From Streptomyces aquilus (GTDB taxonomy: Bacteria > Actinomycetota > Actinomycetes > Streptomycetales > Streptomycetaceae): a stretch of DNA of 64,000 bases. The notes under the pieces are model-generated. The model saw only the letters and a list, made by a program, of their open reading frames with translations. It was not told where the DNA came from and ran no database searches. Of the stretch, positions 57,164-64,000 are shown one piece after another. Location: the NCBI RefSeq assembly GCF_003955715.1, contig NZ_CP034463.1, positions 2,790,001 to 2,854,000 on the forward strand. The letters run 5' to 3'. Within the stretch, counting starts at the first letter, position 1; every line of letters starts with the position of its first letter. Made by a program: the position numbers and the translations under genes.

Positions 57164-59095
57164 GTGGGGAAGAAGCGCGACGCCGAAGAACCTGAGGTGT
57201 CGGAGTCGGAGCGGCTGCTCTTCGGTGGGCCGCTGCGCTACGACATGGGCTGGAACAGCCACTCCGACGCCCGGCTCCGGGTGAACTTCCGGGAGCTGGT
57301 GCGGCAGCTGCCCGCGCTGCTCTCGCTCAGTTTCCGGCTCGCCTGGCAGGCCGACCGGCGGGCCGCGAAGATCGTGCTCGGCGCCGAGGCGGGCCGGGGT
57401 GCGGCACAGGCGGTGAGTCTGTTGGCCGTGAACAGTGTGCTGGGGCGGCTGATCGGCGGCGGGGCGATCGAGGAACGGTTACGGGGTGCCGTCCCCGCCC
57501 TCGTCGCGATGGCCTCGGTCATGCTGGTGGCCGCGCTGCTGCGGGCCGCCTCGACGTACGCCACCGGACGCCTCGAACCGAAGGTGGAGCGGGTGGCGAC
57601 CGAGCGCTATCTGGAGCGGGCGGCCGCCGTGGAGCTGGCCGCGATCGAGGACCACGCCTTCCACAAACTGCTGGACACCGCCCAGTACGGCGCCACGTCC
57701 GCCCGCCGCATGATCGCCTACGCCACCCGGGTCATGAACGCGGCGATCTCGCTGATCGCGGCGGCCGGCGTCCTGACCGTGCTGCACCCTGCCCTGCTGC
57801 CGCTGCTGGTGACCATGACCCTGCCCAGCGCGTGGAGTGCCCTGACGATCGCCCGGCGCCGGTACGAGTCCTTCCACACCTGGGTGCAGCACGCCCGGGC
57901 CGGTCATCTGCTCAGCGAACTGCTCACCGAACCGACCGCGGCACCGGAGATCCGGGTGCACGGGGTCGGCCCGTTCCTGCTGCACCACTACCGGGCGATG
58001 TCGGAGGCGGCGGAGGCGGAACAGGCCCGGCTGGCCCGGCTCGCGGCCCGTACCGGGCTGATCGCGGCGTTCTGGACGGGGCTCGCGACGGTGGCGACGT
58101 ACGCGACGCTGGGCGGGCTGCTGCTCGCCGGGGCGATGGCGCTGTCGGTGGCGGGCACGGCGGTGATCGCGATCCGCTCGGGCTCCGCCAGCCTGGACAG
58201 CCTGGTCCTGGAGGTGAACCAGCTCCACCAGGAGGCCCTCTTCGTCGGCGATCTGCAACGGCTGTACGTCGAGGCAGAGCAGCGCGCGATCCCGGTCGGC
58301 GGACGGGAGCTGCCCGAGGACCCGCGGGAGATCCGCTTCGAGAACGTCACGTTCAGCTATCCGGGTGAGTCCACGCACCCGGCCCTGGACGACGTGACGC
58401 TCACCCTCCCGCTCGGCCGGATCGTGGCGCTGGTCGGCGAGAACGGCTCGGGCAAGACGACGCTGGTGAAGCTGCTGGCCGGGCTCTACAAGCCGGACCG
58501 GGGCCGCATCCTGTGGGACGGCGTGGACGCGGCGGACGCGGACCGGCAGCTGCTCGCCGAGCGGATCGCGATGGTGGCGCAGGACTTCAAGCGCTGGCCG
58601 TTCACGGCCCGGGTCAACGTGGCGGTCGGCCGGTCGGCGGCGCCGCTGACCGAGGAGCGGATGGCCGACTCGATCGCCGAGGCCGGCGCCCAGGACGTGG
58701 TGGCGGATCTGCCGCGCGGCCTGGACACCCTGCTGGCCCGCCATTTCAGCGGCGGCCACGAGCTGTCCGGCGGACAGTGGCAGCGCCTCGGCATCGCGCG
58801 GGCCGCCTACCGGCGCGGCCGCATCCTGATCGTGGACGAGCCGACGGCGGCGCTGGACGCGCGGGCCGAGCTGGAGGTCTTCGAGAAGATCCGCGCCCTG
58901 GCGGGCAGCGGGCAGACGGTCGTCCTGATCACCCACCGCCTGGCGTCCGTACGCCATGCCGACCTGGTGCACGTCCTGGAGCAGGGCCGGCTAGTCGAGT
59001 CGGGCACCCCCGAGGAGCTGCTGGCGACCGGCGGTGTCTACGCCGAGCTGTACTCGCTCCAGGCGGACCAGTTCACGGCACCGAAGGCGAGCTGA
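57164..59095 (+). CDS. ABC exporter (fused membrane and ATPase domains) with a TTA codon
   Basis: 643 residues. Six-helix membrane domain (about 70-330) preceded by a 50-residue charged N-terminus, then an ATPase domain: Walker A GENGSGKTT, Q-loop VAQDFKRWP, signature ELSGGQWQR, Walker B ILIVDEPTAAL and H-loop ITHR. GTG 57164 has GGGGAGG six bases upstream. Codon 106 is TTA (57479-57481), so expression should depend on bldA and be late or developmental. Its end overlaps the small opposite gene by 23 bp. Substrate unknown; perhaps a peptide or secondary metabolite. Confidence 0.93.
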   Translation: MGKKRDAEEPEVSESERLLFGGPLRYDMGWNSHSDARLRVNFRELVRQLPALLSLSFRLAWQADRRAAKIVLGAEAGRGAAQAVSLLAVNSVLGRLIGGGAIEERLRGAVPALVAMASVMLVAALLRAASTYATGRLEPKVERVATERYLERAAAVELAAIEDHAFHKLLDTAQYGATSARRMIAYATRVMNAAISLIAAAGVLTVLHPALLPLLVTMTLPSAWSALTIARRRYESFHTWVQHARAGHLLSELLTEPTAAPEIRVHGVGPFLLHHYRAMSEAAEAEQARLARLAARTGLIAAFWTGLATVATYATLGGLLLAGAMALSVAGTAVIAIRSGSASLDSLVLEVNQLHQEALFVGDLQRLYVEAEQRAIPVGGRELPEDPREIRFENVTFSYPGESTHPALDDVTLTLPLGRIVALVGENGSGKTTLVKLLAGLYKPDRGRILWDGVDAADADRQLLAERIAMVAQDFKRWPFTARVNVAVGRSAAPLTEERMADSIAEAGAQDVVADLPRGLDTLLARHFSGGHELSGGQWQRLGIARAAYRRGRILIVDEPTAALDARAELEVFEKIRALAGSGQTVVLITHRLASVRHADLVHVLEQGRLVESGTPEELLATGGVYAELYSLQADQFTAPKAS

Positions 59096-59264
59096 TCGCG
59101 GGGTCCGCGGGGACGACGACCAGGAACGCGTCCGTCGCGAGGTCCATCACGACCTCGGCGGGCGTGCCCTCCATGCGCCGTGCGTGCGCGAACTCCTCCG
59201 CGGGCCAGGAGCCACGCGGGCCACCGGCGGGAAAGCGCTCGAGCACCTTTCGCCCGTTCACCAT
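59073..59264 (-). CDS. Small conserved-looking protein, unknown function
   Basis: 63 residues: MVNGRKVLERFPAGGPRGSW, then AEEFAHARRMEGTPAEVVMD and ATDAFLVVVP. A GGAGG lies 6 bases before the ATG (59264), which supports it as a real gene. The composition is balanced, unlike shadow frames. It overlaps the 3' end of the ABC exporter by 23 bp on the opposite strand. Confidence 0.7.
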   Translation of the reverse strand: MVNGRKVLERFPAGGPRGSWPAEEFAHARRMEGTPAEVVMDLATDAFLVVVPADPAISSPSVP

Positions 59265-59440
59265 CCTGCACCTCCGATCAAGCGTCCTTCTGTTAGGAGT
59301 TAACGCTCTGGAGGGCCGGAACGGCTCGCTGAGTTGCGGGACTGAGACGTAGTTGACACTGGTTCAACGCGCAGCGTGAGAAGTTGGTTACCGAACGGTC
59401 ACTTCCGTTACCGCTCGTGTCAGTTCCTGCACGCTCCGCG

Positions 59441-60130
59441 TCAATCCTCGTACTCGTCGTGGTAGCGGACGCGCTCACTGCCCGCAGGCGCCCCCAGCGC
59501 CGACGCGCGCCCCTCGGGCTTCTCCCACTCCTCCTGCCGGCCCAGCGCGGTCAGGTCCAGGAGGCTGGTCGTGGAGCCGAGCCCGTCCAGGCCGCGCTCG
59601 TACGTCGAGTACGTGTGGAAGACGCGGTCCCGCTCCCGCAGGAAGCAGCTGATGCCGGGCCGCTCGACGAGTTCCCCCTCGTGCACGAGGGTCGCCTCGA
59701 AGTCGCGGTTGAAGTCGTCGCCGTACGACGAGTACCAGGGCACGGTCCATCCCATCCGCGCCTTGAACGGCAGGATCTTCGTGTACGGCGCCCGGGACAC
59801 CGCCGCGAACGTGGTGCCCCGCGCCTTCAGATGCGCCAGATGCCCGATCTGGTCCAGGAACGCCGAGCAACTGCGGCAGCCCGCGTCCCACTCCGGCGCG
59901 AACATGAAGTGGTAGACGACGAGCTGGGACCGTCCTTCGAAGAGGTCGAGCAGCGTCGCCTTCCCGTCGCCGCCCTCGAAGAGGTACTCCTCCTCGATCT
60001 CCACCATGGGCAGCCGACGCCGCTCGGCGTTGAGCGCGTCCCGCGCCCGTGTGGCCGCCTTCTCCCTGACCAGCAGTTCCTCGCGCGCCGCGCGCCACTG
60101 CGCACGCGAGACGACCTCCGGAAGTGACAT
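59441..60130 (-). CDS. DUF899-family thioredoxin-like protein
   Basis: 229 residues. Family marks are VYHFMFAPEWDAGCRSCSAFLDQIGHL, with a CxxC-like CRSC, then FAAVSRAPYTKI, GWTVPWYSSYGDDFNRDF and HTYSTYERGLDGL. The fold is thioredoxin-like; the role is unproven, possibly redox or detoxification. Start ATG 60130 with GGAGGG upstream. Confidence 0.92.
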   Translation of the reverse strand: MSLPEVVSRAQWRAAREELLVREKAATRARDALNAERRRLPMVEIEEEYLFEGGDGKATLLDLFEGRSQLVVYHFMFAPEWDAGCRSCSAFLDQIGHLAHLKARGTTFAAVSRAPYTKILPFKARMGWTVPWYSSYGDDFNRDFEATLVHEGELVERPGISCFLRERDRVFHTYSTYERGLDGLGSTTSLLDLTALGRQEEWEKPEGRASALGAPAGSERVRYHDEYED

Positions 60131-60232
60131 GAGCCCTCCTGTGCAACGGTCCGTTCGGGGTGGTGACCGATGGCGGGGGCGGAACTCATCGCTGGGCCGG
60201 AGAATTTTTTCGTCGTCGTTTTCCGGCGGCTC

Positions 60233-61588
60233 TCAGGTGTCGTACTCCTGGATCCGCCCGCCGTGACTCCGGTCCAGGAGCGCGGGCATCCGCTCCCCCA
60301 ACTCCCTGACGACACCGGGAACATCGATGGTCAGCAGCTCCCGGTCGCGCATCAGGACCCGTCCGTCGACGATCGTCGTGCGGACGTCGGAGGAGCGGGC
60401 GCTGTGCACGAGGGTGGCGGCGAGGTCGTGGACGGGCTGGGTGTGCGGGCCGGTGAGGTCGACGAGGACGAGGTCGGCGCGGCGGCCGGGGGCGAGGGTG
60501 CCGAGGGTGTCGCCGAGTCCGACCGCGCGGGCGCTCTGGAGGGTGGCGTGGTGCAGCGCCTGGCGGGACGTCAGCCAACGGGGGTCGCCGGTCGTGGACT
60601 TCTGGATGAGCGCGGTGAGCGCCATCGACTCCCATACGTCGAGGGAGTTGTTGGAGGCGGCGCCGTCCGTGGCGAGGCCGACGGGGATGCCGAGGTCGCG
60701 CAGGGCGCGGACCGGTGTGGTGGTGGGCCAGGCGAACTTGAGGTAGCCGCGGGGTGCGGTGGCGACGGAGACGCGGCCGGTGGCACCGGCGAGGACCGGC
60801 AGGTCGCGGTCGAGGATGCCGGTGCCGTGGGCGATGAGGACGTCGGTGTCGAGGATGCCGGTGCGGGCCAGCACCTCGATGGGGGTGACGCCGTGGCGTT
60901 CGAGGCTGGTGTCGGCCTGGTCGCGGTTCTCGGCGGCGTGGAGATGGACGGGGAGGCCGTGGGCGCGGGCCAGTTCGGCGGTGGCGGCGAGGTCGGCGTC
61001 GTCGACCGTGTAGGGGGCGTGCGGGGCGAGCGCGGTGGTGATGCGACCGGCGGCGCCGCCGCGGTGCCGGAGCGCGAACTCCAGTGATCTCTCCCGCCCT
61101 TGGGGACCCTGGGAGGAGAAGTAGGCCTCGCCCAGGTGCGCCCGGATGCCGCACTCCTCGACGACGGAGGCGACGGCGTCCATCGAGAAGTAGTGGTCGG
61201 CGAAGCAGGTGACGCCCGCGCGGATCATCTCCGCGCAGGCGAGCCGGGCGCCCAACTCCACGTCCTTTCCGGTGAGGTTGGACTCGACGGGCCAGACGAC
61301 GTCGTTGAACCACTCCTCGGTGGGCAGGTCCTCGGCGACCCCGCGCAGGGCGACCATCGGGGCGTGGGTGTGGCAGTTGACGAGCCCGGGCATCGCCACC
61401 TGCCCCCGGGCGTCGATGTGTTCGGCGGCGGGCGGAGGCTCGGCCGGAGGTTCGGCCGCCGTGAGGGACTCGATGACACCGTCCCGTACGACGACGGTGG
61501 CGTTCTCCTCGAACCCGATGCGCTCCTCGGCGTCGTGGACGAGGGCGGTGCAACCGGTGATGACGAGGTCGGCGGGAGAGTCGGTCAT
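60233..61588 (-). CDS. Amidohydrolase, MTA/SAH-deaminase-like
   Basis: 451 residues. The metal-dependent barrel shows VNCHTHAPMVALRG (first HxH), HLHAAENRDQAD, LIAHGTGI and LATDGAASNNSLDVWESM with the metal-binding Asp. The W of EEWFNDVVWPVE and the length fit the MtaD/TrzN branch that deaminates methylthioadenosine or S-adenosylhomocysteine. ATG 61588 is 6 nt after TACGTT, so the mRNA is probably leaderless. Substrate is inferred only. Confidence 0.88.
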   Translation of the reverse strand: MTDSPADLVITGCTALVHDAEERIGFEENATVVVRDGVIESLTAAEPPAEPPPAAEHIDARGQVAMPGLVNCHTHAPMVALRGVAEDLPTEEWFNDVVWPVESNLTGKDVELGARLACAEMIRAGVTCFADHYFSMDAVASVVEECGIRAHLGEAYFSSQGPQGRERSLEFALRHRGGAAGRITTALAPHAPYTVDDADLAATAELARAHGLPVHLHAAENRDQADTSLERHGVTPIEVLARTGILDTDVLIAHGTGILDRDLPVLAGATGRVSVATAPRGYLKFAWPTTTPVRALRDLGIPVGLATDGAASNNSLDVWESMALTALIQKSTTGDPRWLTSRQALHHATLQSARAVGLGDTLGTLAPGRRADLVLVDLTGPHTQPVHDLAATLVHSARSSDVRTTIVDGRVLMRDRELLTIDVPGVVRELGERMPALLDRSHGGRIQEYDT

Positions 61589-61713
61589 CACGCCAACGTA
61601 CGGCGTGGTCGTCGGGTCGTGTGAGCCGAACCGCGCATCGCGTCCCGGCTCTGTCGCGGCGTCGCCCGGACGAGCACGCTGGCCTCATGACACCGCCCGG
61701 AAGGGGGACCGGC

Positions 61714-62664
61714 ATGCTCATCGGCACCTGGAACCTGGAGAACCTGTACCGCCCCGGCGGCCCGTTCGGCCCGCCCGACAAGGCCGCCTACGAGACGAAG
61801 CTCGCCGCCCTGGCCGCCACGATCACGGAGCTGAACCCGACGCTGCTGGGCGTGCAGGAGGTCGGTGAGCCGGAGGCGCTGCGGGACCTGGCCGGCCTGC
61901 TGGACGGCGACTGGCACACCGCGCTGTCCCGGCACCCGGACGGCCGGGGCATCCGGGTCGGGTTCCTCAGCCGGGTCCCGCTGGAGGTGCTGTCCGACAC
62001 GAACGCGTTCCCGGCACGGCTGCGCCCGGTGCAGGCGGACGACGAGGGCGGCGTGGCCGCGGAGGCGGGCCGCGGCTTCCTGGCGGTGGAGGCGGCGACG
62101 GAGGCCGGCCCGCTGCGGGCGGCGGTCTGCCATCTGAAGTCGAAGCTGCTGTCGTATCCGGGCGGCCGGTTCGCGCCCCGCGACGAGGGCGAACGGGCAC
62201 GCTACGGGGCGTACGCGCTGTACCGGCGGGCGGCGGAGGCGACGGCGTTGCGCGCGCTGGCCGATGTGCTGCTGGCGGGGGACGGTCGGGAGCGGGACGT
62301 GGTGGTACTGGGTGATCTGAACGACGAGGTGCAGGCGGCGACCACGCAGATCCTGCTCGGCCCGCCCGGCTCCGAGATCGGCACGCCCGGCTTCGACCGG
62401 CCGGACGGCGGCGACGCGCTGCGCCTGTGGGACGTGGCCCCACTCATCCCCGCCGAGCAGCGCTTCTCCCGCGTCAACTCCGGTCGCCGTGAACTGATCG
62501 ACCACATCCTGCTGAGCCACCGCCTGGTCCGCCGGGTGACGGCGGCGGGCACCGGCCTGCCGGACGAGGCGGCACCCGACCTGCCGTCCGTGGACGCGAA
62601 CCCGGCGGGAAGGCGAGGGGCCCCTGGGTCGGATCATGCGCCGGTGTGGGTACGGATCGGCTAG
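61714..62664 (+). CDS. Endonuclease/exonuclease/phosphatase-family hydrolase
   Basis: 316 residues of the EEP fold. Catalytic motifs: GTWNLENLY (Asn), LLGVQEVGEP (metal Glu), VVLGDLNDEV (Asp/Asn) and SDHAPVWV (His). ATG 61714 has AAGGGGGA upstream; an ATG nine codons earlier is possible. The group cleaves phosphodiesters in DNA, lipids or nucleotides. Its stop codon shares four bases (CTAG) with that of the convergent FUSC gene. Confidence 0.9.
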   Translation: MLIGTWNLENLYRPGGPFGPPDKAAYETKLAALAATITELNPTLLGVQEVGEPEALRDLAGLLDGDWHTALSRHPDGRGIRVGFLSRVPLEVLSDTNAFPARLRPVQADDEGGVAAEAGRGFLAVEAATEAGPLRAAVCHLKSKLLSYPGGRFAPRDEGERARYGAYALYRRAAEATALRALADVLLAGDGRERDVVVLGDLNDEVQAATTQILLGPPGSEIGTPGFDRPDGGDALRLWDVAPLIPAEQRFSRVNSGRRELIDHILLSHRLVRRVTAAGTGLPDEAAPDLPSVDANPAGRRGAPGSDHAPVWVRIG

Positions 62665-64000
62665 ACAGCCAAGGGAAGTTCGGGCAGCCGTACCCTCAAG
62701 TGGCCGCGTCCTTGCGCCAGTTGGTCCAGCAGCTCGGCGAGCCGCTCGGTGTGCAGGGGCGTGAGCCGGCCCGAGTCGTCCAGATGCACGGCGCACGCGG
62801 TGGTCGTGTCGACGAGCTCTTCGAGCACGGCGACGACGTCGCCCGCCCCCGCCGAGTGCCGGGCGAGCGGCGGGAGTTCGGCGGCGGCGAGGGCGATGGC
62901 GGTACGGGCCTCGGCGAGCGTGCGATAGGCCTCGCGGCGCAGGGTCCAGCGGACGCGACGGCTGTCCGCGTCCGGGTCCGTCTCGTGCAGGACGTGGGAG
63001 AGGTAGGCCTGGGCGGCCTCGCTCGCAGCGCCGAGCCGGGCCCGCACTCCCCCGCCGCGCTGCCCCGGCATCGGGAGATGGCCGACGACGAGCACGAGCG
63101 CGCACGCCAGCAGCGTCTCGCCGATCCGGCTCACGGAGGCCTGCGGTTCGCCGCCGACCATCACCAGGGCGAGCACCAGGACGGTGACCACGGCGGTCTG
63201 GGCGGCGAAGTGCCGGGTGGCGACGGGGATGAGCGCCCCGCTCACGGCGACGAGCGCGATGAGCCCTTCGGGCCGGGGCAGTACGGCGGCGAAGGCGGCG
63301 AACACGAGCGCGCCGAGCACGGTCCCCGCGGCCCGGCACAGCACCCGCGAGACCAGCGGCCCGAGATCCGGCTTGACGAGGAAGACGGCGGTGGCGGGCA
63401 GCCAGTACCAGTGCTCGTGCTGCCCGTACCAGTGGGAGTGGTGCAGGCCCTGGGCGATGGCGGCGCTGGCGCCGAAGCTGAGGGCGACCCGCAGCCCGTA
63501 CTCCCGTCCGCCACTGCCGAACGCGGCCCGCAGCAGATCCCCGGCCGCCCGCCGACGGGTGTGCAGATCCCCGCCCTTGCCCCGGTCGAAGGCCTCGGCG
63601 GCGTGCAGCAGGGCGTCGTCGAGCGCCCGCAGGGCGGGGGCGGACCGGGTGGGCGCGGGCAGCGGCCCGGTGTGCGTGTTCTCGCGTACGGCGGTGGCGA
63701 GCCGGCGGGGCCCGGCCGAGGCCCGCCCGGTCAGGGGTTCGCCGGCCCAGGCGAGCGCGGTGGCGGCCTCGGCGAGCGGGAGGGCGGCGGCGTACTGGGC
63801 GTGCAGCCGCCGCTCGGCGGCGGAGCTGGCGTAACGCCGCAGTCGGGGCCCGGCGAGGGCGTCCTGCGCGTGGTCGAGAGCGGCGGTGAGGGCGGCGCGG
63901 CGGGCGGTGGCGTGGTCGGCGCCGACGGCGTCGAGGAGGTCGGCGACGGCGTCGTACACCCGCGCGACCGCCTCCCGTTCCCCGTCGAACCGGAAGTCAC
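62661..64000 (-). CDS. FUSC-family membrane protein, partial (5' end outside window)
   Basis: At least 446 residues; the frame is open through the right edge, so the N-terminal part, normally another membrane block, is missing. Membrane helices cluster at about residues 170-310 of the visible part: YWLPATAVFLVKPDLGPLVSRVLCR and GTVLGALVFAAFAAVL match the fusaric-acid-resistance (FUSC) type. The C-terminal 130 residues are cytoplasmic and helical. Likely an efflux protein for aromatic acids; substrate unknown. Confidence 0.88.
   Translation of the reverse strand, partial: DFRFDGEREAVARVYDAVADLLDAVGADHATARRAALTAALDHAQDALAGPRLRRYASSAAERRLHAQYAAALPLAEAATALAWAGEPLTGRASAGPRRLATAVRENTHTGPLPAPTRSAPALRALDDALLHAAEAFDRGKGGDLHTRRRAAGDLLRAAFGSGGREYGLRVALSFGASAAIAQGLHHSHWYGQHEHWYWLPATAVFLVKPDLGPLVSRVLCRAAGTVLGALVFAAFAAVLPRPEGLIALVAVSGALIPVATRHFAAQTAVVTVLVLALVMVGGEPQASVSRIGETLLACALVLVVGHLPMPGQRGGGVRARLGAASEAAQAYLSHVLHETDPDADSRRVRWTLRREAYRTLAEARTAIALAAAELPPLARHSAGAGDVVAVLEELVDTTTACAVHLDDSGRLTPLHTERLAELLDQLAQGRGHLRVRLPELPLAV

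Overview
The window is a piece of a high-GC actinobacterial chromosome, almost certainly Streptomyces. The reasons are GC-rich wobble positions throughout, whiA, a whiJ-like XRE/DUF397 gene pair, two genes carrying the rare TTA leucine codon, many leaderless starts, and a gene order (pgk-gap ... whiA-yvcK-rapZ-uvrC ... uvrA ... terC-terD-uvrB ...) that I recognise from memory from the S. coelicolor core. No rRNA, tRNA, insertion sequence, prophage or CRISPR array was seen.

Layout. 1-5.3 kb: glycolytic pgk (cut by the window edge) and gap, then a secreted M14 carboxypeptidase. 5.4-10.6 kb: the tightly coupled uvrC-rapZ-yvcK-whiA operon. 10.6-11.1 kb: remains of two response-regulator genes lying head to head. 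11.3-14.4 kb: a predicted DNA-binding protein, then a LacI regulator and PfkB sugar kinase behind a perfect 36-bp palindrome. 14.5-19.2 kb: uvrA with a Lys/Ala tail, an MDMPI-fold protein and a metallo-beta-lactamase-fold hydrolase. 19.5-22.1 kb: a three-gene polar amino-acid ABC importer. 22.1-26.6 kb: aroQ, an S66 peptidase, an MHS transporter, a Ca/H antiporter and a small ABM-fold protein. 26.7-30.8 kb: a Ter cluster (terC behind a yybP-ykoY manganese riboswitch, a TerD/FtsK-like fusion, terD). 30.9-41.7 kb: uvrB, an MHYT membrane protein, a secreted glycerophosphodiesterase, ogt, formaldehyde dehydrogenase, psuG-psuK, a methyltransferase and corA. 41.8-50 kb: CBS, PPOX, kinase-like, HxlR/NAD(P)-binding pair, DUF2293, DUF1772, a gltD-like oxidoreductase, and a divergent AhpD-fold/MocR pair. 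50-54 kb: a rifampin-phosphotransferase-like protein, a coupled membrane protein and a phosphatase. 54-59.1 kb: a whiJ-like developmental cluster and a TTA-containing ABC exporter. 59.1-64 kb: DUF899, a deaminase-type amidohydrolase, an EEP phosphatase and a partial FUSC protein.

Three themes stand out. First, uvrA, uvrB and ogt, with terD close behind and uvrC weakly, share a promoter matching the mycobacterial RecA_NDp/PafBC DNA-damage motif (TTGTCRGTG-N8-TAnnnT), which would make this a dispersed LexA-independent repair regulon that includes a Ter protein. Second, terC is preceded by a manganese riboswitch whose expression platform can be read directly. Third, at least seven unrelated genes end in, or abut, short tandem repeats of different sequence and period that copy the last codons or the stop-codon region of the gene; this repeated pattern is the most unusual structural feature of the window.
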